A stretch of DNA of 64,000 nucleotides, from assembly GCA_012845835.1 (NCBI GenBank), contig JABAKD010000006.1:8394137-8458136 (forward strand). Direction: 5' to 3'. Each line of letters starts with the position of its first letter. Position 1 is the first letter of the stretch. The notes under the pieces were generated by a model. The model did not search any database. It saw only the letters and a program-made list of their open reading frames with translations, and was not told the origin of the DNA. A program made the position numbers and the translations under genes. This DNA comes from Undaria pinnatifida. Taxonomy: Eukaryota > Sar > Phaeophyceae > Laminariales > Alariaceae. Positions 1-10,713 of this stretch are shown here, in pieces.

Positions 1-34
1 CACAATCTAGGGAATAGGGACTGGTATCCACAGT

Positions 35-1250
35 TATATAATAAAAAATGAAGATACACTCCAGCTGTGAGATCGAATATTTTGTCGAAACTCATCTTTG
101 CGAGCTGTATGTGATGCTCCGGTCGCGCGTATTACGGGTTGTGTGTCCTCATTAAGGATATAGCTCGGCGACTCCCCTTGCAACTACAGTGTAGTTATCA
201 GGGTCAGCAGGGTGATGTTAGGCAGTTTGTGCGCGGAAACTATAAAACCCGTATCTAAGGGGGACAAAATCTGACAGCTATGGAAGGAAATGCATCAGTT
301 TATCAAGTGAATACTGTAAGTCGAATAACCGGTGAGGGAAGGGTGGAGTTTTTAAGGACGTGGGGGCCTGGGTTTGATAAGAGGGAGCGGCGGCGGGGAG
401 GGGGGCGGGGGGGGGGGGGGGGGGGACTCAATCTGTGCGTGAAAACTATAAATCCTTTTTGCGGGGGAGGGCGGGGGGGGGTGTTGCGGGGGGGGGCGGG
501 GGGCGTGGGGGGAGGGCTTTAGGTCGCATAGATGTAGGGGTTTGCTATACGCGTGGTGCTAGGTCTAGGCGATGGTGCGGGTGGTGGGGAAGGAGGGGGC
601 GTCGGAGGCGGGGGCGGGTAGGAATTGCAGCAGCGGCATGGACGGCTCTGAAAAGATAACGAGGCGATATCCAGGGCGTGGAAGTGTTTATTACTCTGGC
701 GGATTTCGATATAAGGTGGGGCGTTTAAGCGAGAGAAAGCGAGGAAAAAAAAAAAAAAAAAAAGGAGGGGGTGGGGGAAGGGTTTTCAAGAGGTTTAGGT
801 CACATACAATATAAAAATACACTCCAGCTATGAGATCAAGGATTTGGTCGGCACTGATCTTCGCAACATTGTGTGTGATCCTCCGATCGCGCGTATTAAT
901 CATATATGTAGGAGCTTGCTATACGCGCGGTGCTGGGTCTAGGCGATCGTGCGGGGTGTGGGGAAGGAGGGGGCGTTGGAGGGGGGGAGGGGGGATGAAT
1001 GAAAGCTACGTCATGGATGGCTAGAAAGATAATGACGTGATATCAATTGGTTAGAAGTGTTTACTACTCTGGCCGATTTTGATTGTCAGTGGGGCGTTTG
1101 AACGAACTGGGCGGGGAACAAAAAGGGGGGGGGGGGGGGAGGGCGGAGATGCGTTGGAGCTACGGCATGGATGGCTAGATGAATAATGAGATGATATCAG
1201 CTGGCTGGTAGTGTTTACTACTCTGGCAAATTTTGATTTCAGGTGGTATA
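35..1250 (-). mobile_element. G-tract retroposon-like repeat, copy A
   Basis: This is one of seven copies in the window of a non-coding repeat made of short conserved blocks separated by long G runs. It opens with the family's constant end (TTATAAAAATT-like, then a block ending CTCCAGCTGTGAG), followed by blocks containing GGAAACTATAAA and GACAAAATCTGACAG. A different block (CTATACGCGTGGTGCTAGG) follows. The constant-end block recurs near 808, so this copy looks internally duplicated or is two nested copies. I give the minus strand because the C-rich strand is probably the sense strand (see the copy at 57442). No real ORF is seen; the glycine- or proline-rich frames are G/C-run artefacts. Confidence 0.7.
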
Positions 1251-1835
1251 TGTAATGACATACCAGGCATACAAGTACTCGTAGGTAAAACACGCATACG
1301 TTACGTACCCGAACGATATCAACCCCCAACATCACACAACAAGAACACAGCACTGATGCACCGTCCAGGTGCGCGCGGTAGAGGTGGCGCCCAGACCTGA
1401 AAAGGGGAGGGAGTGTGCCCACACGGCTAGTCGACTATACTCCGCTGCTGAAAGGGCACCGGTATCTTGAAGCGCTAGATCTGCACTGGATAAGTACCGG
1501 GTGCTGCTCAAACAGCAGCATCACTTGCTTAGTGCAACAGACGATTTTATGCTGTGTACACCAGCACTCAATTTGGTGAGGACGGCACCATGGGTCGCAG
1601 CTTGGGCTGCATTGACGGGCACCAGCGGCATGTTCGTGTACTGTCTGCTCTCTCTTCTGGCTGTCCAGTCTACGGGGCGTTCGTAGCTGTGGTTGTCACC
1701 ATGGTCTCGCTACTCGCTTGGGCTGTTTGTCTTTTGCTTTTGGAATGTCGATGCATGTTTTGCCGAGAAAAGAGCTACAACGAGCTTCGTACACGAGCTA
1801 TGATTGTGTTTTCCCGGGGTGAGCTATTATTATAC
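1251..1835. other. Unassigned spacer
   Basis: This spacer lies between two G-tract elements. It has two short overlapping open frames with hydrophobic stretches and no recognisable domain, and I do not call a gene. Confidence 0.3.
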
Positions 1836-2760
1836 AAGAAAAAATACAATCCAGCTTTGAGATCGAAGATTTTGTCGAAACTCATCTTTGGAAGCTGTGT
1901 GTGATACTCCGATGGCGCGTAGTACGGGTTGTGTGTCCTCATTGAGGACATAGGTCGGCGACTCCCCTTGGCACTACAGTGTAGCTTATCAGGGTCAACA
2001 GGGTGGTGTTAGTCAGTCTGTGCGCGGAAACTATAAAACCCGTTTCTGAGGGGGACAAAATCTGACAGCTGTGAAAGGAAATGCATCAGTTTATCAAGTA
2101 TTCTGTAAGTCGTGTAAGGGGAGGGCGGAGTTTTTAAGGGCGTGGGGGCCTGGGTTTGAACAAGAGGGAGCGGGGGGAGGGGGGGGAACCGGGCGGGGCA
2201 ACTCAATCTGTGCGTGGAATCTATACATTCTTTAAGGGGACAATCTGACGGTTGTGGAAGGAATGCACCAGTTGATCATGTATATCCTGTACGTCGTACA
2301 ACCAGCGAGGAGAGGGCGGAGTGTTTGAAGGGGGGGGGGGGGGGAGGGTTTTTAACAGCTTCAGGTCGCATAGATGGAGGGGCTTGCTATACGCGTGGTG
2401 CTAGGTCTAGGCGATGGTGCGGATGGTGGGGAAGGAGGGGGCGTCGGGGGGGGGGGGGCGTTGGGGGGGGCGGGGGCGTGAATTGGAGCAGCGGCATGGA
2501 TGGCTAGAAATATAATGGGGTGATATCAACTGCGTGGAAGTATTTATTACTTTGGCAGATTTCGATCTTAGGTGGGGCGTTTGAGCAAGAGGGAGGGGGG
2601 AAAAAAAGGGGGAAAAAGGGGGGGGGGGTTGGGGGGGGGGGGGGTGGGGGGTTAACAGGTTCAGGTCGCATAGATGTAGGGGCTTGCTATACGCGTGGTG
2701 CAAGGTTTAGGCGATGGTGCGGGTGGTGGGGAAGGAGGGGGCGTTGGGGGGCGATAGGTT
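1836..2760 (-). mobile_element. G-tract retroposon-like repeat, copy B
   Basis: This is a second copy, with the same constant-end block at about 1836-2000. The GGAAACTATAAA block follows twice, and the CTATACGCGTGGTGC block follows twice (about 2388 and 2687), all separated by G runs. The block order matches the other copies, but the number of blocks differs. Confidence 0.7.
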
Positions 2761-2764
2761 ATCT

Positions 2765-3210
2765 GCAGCACATGTTTTCCCGACTTGAGCTATAGGCTAT
2801 AGCTCATCTGCACGTGTTTTCCCGGCTTGAGGTATACACGATAGTTTATCTGCACACATTTTCTCGGCGTGAGCTACAACAGGAGCTACAACAGGAGCTA
2901 CATGAGCTAGCTCATCCGTCCCCGGGATGAGCTATAGGAGCTAAATGAGCTGCACATGTTTTTACCCGCATGGGGTATAAACGATAGCTCATCTGCATGT
3001 GTTTTCAAAGCTTGTGCTATATAAGAGAGCTCATCTGCACATATTTTCCCAGGCCGGGCTATAGGAGCTACATGAGCTAGCTCATTTTCCCTGCGATGAG
3101 CTATAGGAGCTACATAAGATACATGTATTGCTCGGCTTGAGCTATAGGCGGTAGCTCATCTGCATATGTTTTGGAGGCTTGAGCTATACACGATAGATGA
3201 GCTAGCTCAT
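2765..3210. repeat. GAGCT-rich palindromic minisatellite
   Basis: Degenerate tandem units of about 40-60 bp carry the phrases AGCTCATCTGCA, TTTTCCCGGCTTGAGC and TATAGGAGCTACATGAGCT. The GAGCT/AGCTC words make many small inverted repeats, such as ATGAGCTAGCTCAT. No coding potential is seen. Confidence 0.75.
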
Positions 3211-3735
3211 GATCTGTCCGACGTGTGGAACCCTTGTAAGCACCGCACTCCCGACATGGGGGAAAAACCAGGGCAAGATCACCTGGAGTTAGACTACGGG
3301 CGGGTTCCGAGCTAAAGCGGGAAATTTTTCACCGGTTTTTCAGAGAACAGCAAGAAAGACATCCGGAGCTCTGAAAATTTGCACAAACTTTCCTTAGGTC
3401 AGATCAAGTGGATCACTAAAAAAACCGTTTTTTTTATTCGGTGACGGTGGTGTGGAGGTATTCACGATGAATGATCTGTCGGACGTGTGGAACCCTTTCA
3501 AGCACCGCACTCCCGACATGGGGGAAAAACCAGGGCAAGATCATCTGGAGTTAGACTACGGGCGGGTTCCGAGCTAAAGCGGGAGATTTTTCACGGGTTT
3601 TTCAGAGAACAACAAGAAAGACATCCGGAGCTCTGAAAATTTGCACAAACTTTCCTTAGGTCAGATCAAGTGGATCACGAAAATAACCGTTTTTTTTTTC
3701 AACGGGTGACGGTGGTGTGGAGGTATTCACGATGA
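3211..3735. repeat. 262-bp tandem duplication, two copies
   Basis: Two nearly identical units start at 3211 and 3473 and run to about 3735. Each begins GATCTGTC(C/G)GACGTGTGG and ends with GGAGGTATTCACGATGA. They differ at only a few positions plus a T-run length change, so the duplication is recent. I see no gene in it. Confidence 0.9.
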
Positions 3736-4740
3736 AGTGTGGGTAAAATGGGGTCAAAATCGGTCAAAATCGTCTCCACGGATCCCCCGAGAAAAATTGA
3801 CCTCCTCCGAATCGTATGAATTTTTCAGGGGTGATGCAGGTGACATTGCTGAAAGTCAGACGTGACGAACAAATATTTCTGCCCCAGCTACGACCCTTTA
3901 AAGAGTAGGCTTCCGACCAGCCAGACAGAGAGCTTTCCTTAGGGAAATTCGTCCAATTTTGCGTCGGCTTCCGGGCACGAGTTTTTCTCTGATCGAAATT
4001 CTGAGTGGCTCTACCCCCTGAAGCGGCCAAGCGGAGTCGATTGGCGAGGTGGACAAAAAAAAAAAAGTTCGGGAATATTCAATGCGGTGAAAAAACAATC
4101 TACCAAAAGGGCACCTTGGTTTTTTTTGTCCACTTTTTTGCACGTCGTTTTTGGGCGTTTGAAAGCGAACTGTGAAATATATATTTTTTTTTTCATGATG
4201 GGAGAGGCAATCCGGCTTTAGCTCGGATCCCGTCTACGAAAATGGTACGGATTGGAAATGGCAACTACGACGGGATGTCGCAGGTCGCAGAGTGGCGTAG
4301 TCGGCGAGCTGGCACGTCCCCCCGTCTAGATATTTGAGTTACCGGAAAACGGGGGACCTGGGGACGCTTCGGTCCACCCGTGGTCTTAACAACCATGTTA
4401 CAACAGGAGGAGTCCTAAGCATGATGCCGCGTAGCTCGGCCAATAGGCTCCCCGTGGCTCGTGAGGGGGGCCCGCTGGAGGCGCCGCCGGAGGCACCAAA
4501 AATGCGCATTTTCGCTTCATTTCTCATCACAATCGGGGCTCAAAACCGCATTCACCGGGGGTGGTTGCGGTCATCTACATGAAAAGAATCAAGAAAAAGT
4601 AAAGAAAAATACATGCACCGTGTGGCGATGGAGTGACGTTCTTCACGTTGTTGGTGTTCGCGCAAGTGCATCATAAATCGTTCTGACGCATCATATTCAA
4701 TAGTTCTTGTTTATTGTTACTCCATCGTACCTACCCTTCA
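3736..4740. other. Unassigned stretch
   Basis: Overlapping short frames occur on both strands, with poly-A and poly-T runs near 4056 and 4185. Nothing matches a family I recognise. Confidence 0.3.
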
Positions 4741-4944
4741 AGGCTTGGGGCACTGCTTAGTAGGCTCTCACCAGCAAGCAAAACACAGGAAAGCACAGTC
4801 ACTACCAGCTAACAAACACACAGAAAACAAAACAGAACGAAAAACAAAACAAAAAAACGAAGGAACGCTACTCGTACTACACGTAACCGGTATCATCAGA
4901 TATCGGGTACTCAAACGCAGAGAAAGATCCAAATATGAAAAAAA

Positions 4945-5100
4945 ACGGAAGGAAGGAACGCGTGAAAAATCTCAACAGCCGGGGGGCGGCGGAGATCTTT
5001 TAGCGTACAAACATAGAAAAAGGCGAAAGGAAGGAACGCGCGGAAAGGAGCAACAGCTAGGGGGATGGCGGAGATCTTTTGGCAAATACAAAAAAACTAC
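4945..5100 (+). repeat. 79-bp direct repeat inside a Lys/Glu-rich open frame
   Basis: Two related units of about 79 bp share GAAGGAACGCG and GGCGGAGATCTTTT (ending near 5000 and 5080). They lie in an open frame at 4745-5170 whose 141 residues are mostly K, E, R, N and Q. The bias follows from A-rich DNA, and I do not regard it as a supported gene. Confidence 0.5.
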
Positions 5101-5170
5101 CTCCGAAAAGTTACGAGTGAACGACAAAGAAAGAAGGGAAAGAAACAGAATTGAGAAGAAGACAGCATGA

Positions 5171-6264
5171 CAACATAGACGAGTAGCTAAAGGATGCACC
5201 GCAACTCCGTATCACATTACATACCTGGTACCAGATATCTGCAACAACGACAAAAATACACGAACATCTATAAAGCAGTCTTGTGAGGAGAACACCCAGA
5301 GAGGGAGGGAGAGAGGGGAGGAGGGGGGGGGGGGGGATCGGAGAAGTACTGTAACTCATTCGCCAGCATTGATTGGATGGGTTTCCGTACTATATAATAT
5401 GGCGTGTTTATAGGACGTACGTCGAATAAAAATTGGAATTACGTTAAATAAAAACTACTGGCGAATATACAGGCTGGGTCAATCAGTAGATTACTACTGC
5501 CAGTAGATTACAGCTGCCAGTACATACTGAGCCAGTGCCCAGCCCTAGCCATTTTGGGGTCCTGTTTTTTTGGAAGTTGATTATTTTTTGGCTTCGGGGC
5601 AGTATAAATATGTCAGAACGCCTTCTTCCTGCGTTAGGAGGGCATTCTATGACTGCAATGGCCGACGGGAAGAGACAAAAACAAAATATGCCGACAACCT
5701 TGTGGTGATTACAAATTCACCGAGGCAAATACACTAGAAAAGAGTGCAGGAGATATTGAAAAGCCGGCTGATCAGAATCGGGCCGATCCAAAGAGCATTC
5801 CCACGTCGTTCCACACTTCGATTGGGGATCGGGTTTAAAATTGCTTGCGAGAACCCAAGTCACAAAATTTTGGTTCTGAATTGGAAATCTGAAAAGTACG
5901 ATAAATAATCAACGGCTTCGATGCGAGATGCGGGTTGACAAAAACATTACACGTACCAACGTAGCTGCGGCCCAACGACGCCCTCCTGGTGCTGCTTCTC
6001 CATATGTATGTGACCTGTGCTCTACAGAAATTATGCGAAGGCTGCCCAACGACGCCACCGGGAGGGAAATTGCGGGTTGTCTCGCTTCTGCTGCTGTTGC
6101 ACGCATATGTCGAGTAGATTTATTCTGGTTTCTTGCTCACGCGATGTTTTCATTCGCCCGAGGCAATTGCGGGTTGTCCTGGCCAACAACATATTAGTGT
6201 TTGGTTCGAAACCCAAAAAACCAAACCCAATGAAAAAAAATGGAAGATCTGGGCACATTTGGGC
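5171..6264. other. Unassigned stretch with one half of a dispersed repeat
   Basis: A run of G lies near 5320-5335. Positions 5549-5599 (CATTTTGGGGTCCTG to TTGATTATTTTTTGG) are repeated with few changes at 6265-6314. Overlapping frames on both strands around 5910-6330 show no recognisable domain. Confidence 0.35.
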
Positions 6265-6314
6265 CATTTTGGGTCCTGCTTTTTCGGAAGTTGATTATTT
6301 TTTGGGATTGGGGG
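6265..6314 (+). repeat. Dispersed 50-bp repeat, partner at 5549-5599
   Basis: The two copies share the skeleton CATTTTGGGTCCTG, a T-rich stretch, then GGAAGTTGATTATTTTTTGG. They are in the same orientation about 716 bp apart. Confidence 0.7.
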
Positions 6315-6629
6315 GACGAAAATAGACCAAACCCAACCCAAATTGGAGCAACGCAAACACCGTACACCCTCTCTCTGATTTTGGGCACCCGTAACTCTGC
6401 TCGCACGCCGAATCTCGTGCCGGGGAAAGGTGTGCGCGGATGGAAAAGCATTGTACCTGCGTCGTCAAGAATTCCAAAATGTAACATGTCCAAAGGCCGC
6501 GCGAAGCTGAAGGGAGTTGGGAAGTGTACTGTTTTAAGAGTAGAGCTAGTTGTCCCGCTTGCACGGGAGCGTTCACGCGTCATGTTAGTTACAGGCTGGT
6601 TCACGTAACCCCCCCCAAATTCTCTCCTC

Positions 6630-6790
6630 GGCGAATGCCGCTCGCAATATCCAGTCAAAGGGTGAATCGTTGGTATCATACTGACCCCCATGACCAATGG
6701 AAGAGGGTGACATGGCCAGTTTTTTTTTACGGTCTCCGGCTGTCTCTAGGGGCAAAACTCGTATCGACCAATGACAGACCTTTCTTAAGT
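6630..6790 (+). repeat. Dispersed repeat, partner at about 21250-21400
   Basis: Both places contain CAAAGGGTGAAT, then GGTATCATACTGACCCCCAT, then GGCTGTCTCTAGG and CTCGTATCGAC in the same order and spacing. This marks an unclassified interspersed repeat of at least 150 bp. Confidence 0.75.
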
Positions 6791-7290
6791 TACTGGGCGG
6801 GGACACAGAGTGTCCCCTGCAGGTCTGCCTATTGAGCAGGTCCTCGGTGAGTACTCACTTTTTTAGCCGTAGTAGAGAAGCAGCTTTATCATTTCCACAG
6901 AGCCCCGGATAACAGCTGAGAGCCGAGGCGCATGCCTCGGTTTCATTTCCTGTCAATATCACAAATACAAAACGCCAACCTATCATACAAAAACTGCCAA
7001 TTACCTATCAAATCAGATAACTGCAGGCCTTTCAAGGCCGTACCTTAACATTAGCCCAGCCTGACGAGCCGCGTATGCAGAAATGTGGGAGATTAGGGGA
7101 AATTCCGGTTCTACGAACTAGACCATGAGTCAAAGATGCGGCTCCTCAAAACCCACTCCCACACCTCTAACGGCCTGGCTATGGAGCTAGGAAAACGCGA
7201 AGAAAAGCAGTGGAAGGAAGTGCAGACCCTACAACAAGGCAACCCACCCATCGAAAACCTGTTGCGTACCGGTGTGGCGGAGGGGGGACA

Positions 7291-7352
7291 GAAAAGGCTC
7301 TCCGGCAAACAAACCCCAGAAAAGGCTCTCCGGCAAACAAACCCCAGAAAAG
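7291..7352 (+). repeat. 28-bp tandem repeat
   Basis: Two perfect 28-bp units start at 7291 and 7319, each beginning GAAAAGGCTCTCCGGC. A partial third unit follows. The array lies in an unidentified plus-strand open frame at 7136-7528. Confidence 0.85.
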
Positions 7353-7509
7353 GCACTATGACAAGGCAAGTCTTTGTCGAAAGGAAGGGGAACATAGACA
7401 CCAATACAAGGGAAACGCCAAAAACCTCCCGCGGACCATTGGCATGGCGGGGGTTAGATGAGGAAACGATAAATACCCGGAATGGAAGGTTGCACCACCT
7501 ACAGCCCCG

Positions 7510-7530
7510 CGAGGGGGAGGATTGTTGAGC
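7510..7530 (+). other. Possible polypurine tract and LTR start
   Basis: The purine run CGAGGGGGAGGAT is followed directly by TGTTGAG, which resembles a 3' polypurine tract next to an LTR that starts with TG. An open frame upstream ends inside it. No matching second LTR was found, so this is only a hint of a plus-strand LTR-element remnant. Confidence 0.25.
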
Positions 7531-7891
7531 CGAAACAAGTAGAACAAATACAACACAAAAACATAAAAAGACAACACACAGTCACATATATAGCCCTGTA
7601 CTACGTTGTGCGCCAACAGGGTACCCTGGTCGACCCCCGGCTCTGGGCTGAGGAGGTCGTCGGGAGGGCGAAATTGAACAAACACGTAAAACCGACATTC
7701 CTGCGCCTCAGATAGCGGCGTGAACACCCGGACCCTGGCCCGGCACAGGGCGGGGGCGGGGGCGGTGAGACTAAGAGAAAATGGTCAAAACCGCCCCACA
7801 CCCTCAAAATAACTCTCGAAACACCACGAACTCCAAACCCTATTATCCAGAAAAGAAGGAGTACTATCGAGGAGCGGCGGTGGTTTGAAAG

Positions 7892-8530
7892 TCAACTGGC
7901 CACGGTCGCGCCTCGAGATTGATCTACGTTTTGTTGGATCCCCCGAGGAAACGCGATGGCGATGTGAACTTGCAGGCACCAAGAGCCTCGTACGGCTCCC
8001 GTCGAAGTCGTGTACCGCGCCGGGGGAAGAGAAAGTTTAATCGGCCCCGGGTCGTCCAAAAAGCGGACCAGGTATACCTTGTCCTCGGTTGTGCTCGCGC
8101 TGATTTTTCCAAGCCACCACAACCCATCGTCCCCCTTCTACCTCCCTTAGGAAGCACCGCGTCGTGGTAGCGGCGGAGCCAATCGGCGCGGGTAACACAA
8201 TTGTAGCCTGGCGCTAGGAAACGCTCCCCGTTGTTGCGGGAGAGCTCGCGCTGTGCCGCCCCGGTCCACATGCGGCGGTAGAGGCGGTCTGTTTGACGGT
8301 GCTGGTCCGGCGTGCCGGTCCAATAACGTAAGGTGTGGTTTCGAGTGTTGGAGGTCCAATTCCCACCCCCAGCATTGTTCACAGAGTCCCAGGCAATGTG
8401 TCTTGTATATCACCGAGATGACGCCACCGCGGGTCACGGACGAGTGGTCGTCGCTTGTATGTAGTCGGCCTTTATTTGTCAGCTCCTGGGTGTCCGGAAG
8501 GAAGGAACGCTTGTGCGAAGGGTAACACGA
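7892..8530 (-). pseudogene. Chromovirus pol 3' end: chromodomain plus Trp-rich C-terminal module (copy 1)
   Basis: Two overlapping minus-strand frames (8147-8644 and 7892-8382) together match the plus-strand fragment at 33.4-34.0 kb. The first part has a chromodomain pattern: a TRGGVISVIYKTH-type strand, then a tryptophan segment (CWGWELDLQHS). After it come an AAQREL segment, a FLAPGYNCV segment, and a compact block with WWLGK, then VRFLDDPGPI, then GSWCLQ. Chromodomains at the end of pol are typical of chromoviruses, where they direct integration to modified histones. The WWLGK/VRFLDDPGPI block is conserved in both copies and looks like a small beta-barrel, perhaps Tudor-like, which is inference. 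A frameshift near 8150 and early stops make this copy inactive. Confidence 0.7.
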
Positions 8531-8639
8531 CAATAAGTCGAGTGACTGGGCCGGCGGCTGGCCGATAGTGGTGTAAGCACACCTCATGGCACGTCGGCGC
8601 AAGCTGGAGTCCTCACTCCCAGTCAGCATGCAGAAATCG

Positions 8640-9560
8640 CGCAACGGAGTCAGCGAACTTCAGTTTATCAAGGTCGTCAAAGGCGTCTAACTTTGTAGGT
8701 GCAGTTGGCGTGTCGCGAAGAGTGGACGGAAGTCGTAATATAGGAGTCCCAGTAGGCTCCGCGCGGTCACGGTCGGACGGGATCAGTACCGCGGGGGCCG
8801 GAGGAGCGGCAGGAGCAGGGGTCGCGGCGGTCGACGGGGTCGGCCGCGGCCGTGGGACTCGAGGCGGGGTATTGACAGTCCGGGCAGATGGTCGAGGGGC
8901 CCCGCCGGGCCCGAATCCATCATCTACAGCGGGGGTGCATTACCGGTTGCTGTCGCTGTTCGTCGGTGCGTCGTCGATGACGAAGGGGCTGGAGTGCCAA
9001 GCAAGGCAGAGACGGACACAGTCGAACCGGCGGTTGCGGCGGAGTCCGTCTCTTGTGAAGAAGTCCTTGATAGAGGAGTCGGCTGTGCGATGGGCGTCGC
9101 TGCCGCCAGGGCTTCTGCGGAGCCCGTGCCGTCCTCGATGGGTATGGAAAACACAGAAGCGAAAATGGTGTCAGCGGCAGGCGAAATCGACCCGCGTCCG
9201 GTACAGTCTTCGACTGTGGCGACGGAGGCAGAAACACGATCGAAGAATCTCCCTGGGGGGGAAAAAAAGCCGTCAATCCTTATACGTGATTCGTGTGTGC
9301 GAAAATCGTGAAATGCGGTAGAGGTGAGAGGGGGCCCACCCAAGGCAGCATGTTCAGTGCGGGGCACGAGCCCATCCAAGACAGTGCTTTCGGCGAGGGG
9401 CGCGAGTCCACCCAAAGGAGTGCTTTCGGTGCGGGGCACGAGCCCACCCAAAGCAATGCTTTCGGTGCGGGGCACGAGTCCACTCAAACCGACCCCTGGG
9501 ATCGGCGAGGAGAGAACGCAGCCCGCCGGTCTGTAGGAGGTAGATACTGCTATCTCCAAC
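8640..9560 (-). pseudogene. Chromovirus RNase H-integrase linker (copy 1)
   Basis: The minus-strand frame 8924-9559 (211 aa), continued in another frame to about 8640, is rich in Pro, Ser, Thr and Ala. It aligns end to end with the intact 412-aa frame at 16055-17293: both have SSPIPGVGL, (V/M)PRTES repeats, a DFR-HxxR segment, a THRR-ATA segment, a GPGGAPRP stretch and a proline-rich tail. The position after the RNase H remnant and before the pre-integrase segment fits an extended linker. The frame break at 8924 makes this copy defective. Confidence 0.65.
9325..9490 (-). repeat. 36-bp in-frame tandem repeat (12-aa PRTES repeats)
   Basis: About four to five units start at 9325, 9361, 9397, 9433 and 9469. 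The core is GGGGCACGAGCCCACCCAAA followed by a 16-bp remainder ending CGGTGC. On the minus strand each unit encodes a 12-residue G-L-V-P-R-T-E-S type repeat. The copy at 16.1-17.3 kb has only one or two such units, so this array expanded in this copy. Confidence 0.85.
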
Positions 9561-10280
9561 GGGGTTGGGGCTTGTCAACCCCACGGAGTTGAAGCTTGTC
9601 ATGCCACTGCGGTCGTACTCTGTATAAGGCTAGGGCAAGCGGGCCAGAAAAATCGGCGATGCCGTTGGCGCTGCCTTTGCGGTTGATCGAGAGTGCAATC
9701 GAACGCGGTGACGAACTCAAGCCACCGCTGGACTCGTGCATTGAGGATCATCACTTTGGCAATGCTTTCCTGTGCCTTGTGACTGGAGGATATGCGGAAC
9801 TTTGTTCCCCAAAGTACGCTCGGAGGCGTTTGGGAGCCCAAACAATGCTGCCGGTCCCCAAATCTAGAGGACTCCAGTGCCTCTCCGAGTCGAGCGTTGC
9901 TCGACTGACATGAGCGATTTCATCGTGAACGAAACATCGTCCAGCGTCTCAGTACCCCCGACGAAACAGGGGCCGTGTTCTGACAGCGCAAGGTTCGGGA
10001 CGACGCCAGAAGCTATCTCCAAAACTTCACGGCTTTTAGTCGGCCAACGCGTCCGAGAAATAGGTCGGCAACTCCGAAGGGGAACCTTTGCGAGCGCTGG
10101 CCGCTGTTAACGGCACGGCCGCGGCGCGGACGAGATTTCTTGGTTCTTGCATTCGCAGTGCAGGTGCGGAACCGACTTGGGGAGGCCGGGTGCGCCGACC
10201 CGGTCTCACTGTCGCGAATAGCTTCGCGAGCGCCAGAAAGTGCATCACCGAGCAAAATTTTCCTCTCTACTGGCATGGGT
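9550..10280 (-). pseudogene. Chromovirus RNase H remnant
   Basis: Short minus-strand frames contain pieces expected at the end of a gypsy RNase H. An ARVQRWLEFVTAFDC segment (9599-9841) resembles the usual 'RW...L..FDF' motif. A KGSANGIADF segment in a shifted frame (9550-9741) resembles the usual 'GSANGNADALSR' motif. Further upstream a REAIRDSETGSAHP segment (10013-10276) resembles the 'LAHP' start of RNase H. The order is right but the frames differ, so the domain is broken. The motif matches are from family knowledge, not an alignment. Confidence 0.55.
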
Positions 10281-10700
10281 TGTTGGCCCTGGAATCATCC
10301 GCCCGGAGACCAAAGCCCCACACTGGGTCCAGAGGGCTGGCTTTAGCCAGAATCTTGTTGTCAGAGCTCAAAGTAGATTTTTCATGGCTGGATTCTGCGT
10401 GAATTTGGCGTAGGTGCCAGATAATACGGCGTTTTGCTTCTCCCTCTCCCCACCAGCGGAGTCAAGGTTGTGCACGCCTTGACCGATGCGTTTGTGTGTG
10501 CTTGGGTCAGACGACGACATGATGAGCTCCACTGCTCGATGGTTTTGGAAAAGACTGGCTTTTTCGACCATTATATACTGCTCCACCAAGAATATGACAC
10601 GTCGTCCACGATAATCGACAAGGGGGACCACGGTAAAAAATATGATGGGGGCTGCCAGAACAACACTCTGTCGGTGGAGTGTCCGAGAGAAGGGTCAAAA
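10281..10700 (-). pseudogene. Probable degraded reverse transcriptase region
   Basis: By position this segment should hold reverse transcriptase between the repetitive region and RNase H. The best minus-strand frame (10368-10631, 87 aa) shows no clear catalytic box, so I assign it by position only. Confidence 0.25.
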
Positions 10701-10713
10701 GCCGTGTTCGAAT

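Noticed and set aside
280-1024. Glycine/arginine-rich and proline-rich open frames across G runs, also at 2214-2795, 35471-36703, 47301-47591, 57514-58131 and 63452-63724
   Set aside because: They exist only because long G or C runs contain no stop codons. They change frame between copies and carry no domain.
4745-5170. 141-aa Lys/Glu-rich open frame
   Set aside because: The composition reflects A-rich DNA, and part of it is a 79-bp direct repeat. Nothing else supports a gene.
6194-6697. 167-aa minus-strand open frame
   Set aside because: It overlaps a 122-aa plus-strand frame and dispersed repeat sequence and shows no recognisable domain.
8710-9321. 203-aa plus-strand open frame
   Set aside because: It is the antisense shadow of the chromovirus linker, which has the better support from alignment with the copy at 16055-17293.
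9325-9490. Regular 36-bp repeats considered as a CRISPR array
   Set aside because: There are no spacers; the units are directly adjacent and encode 12-residue protein repeats in a eukaryotic retroelement.
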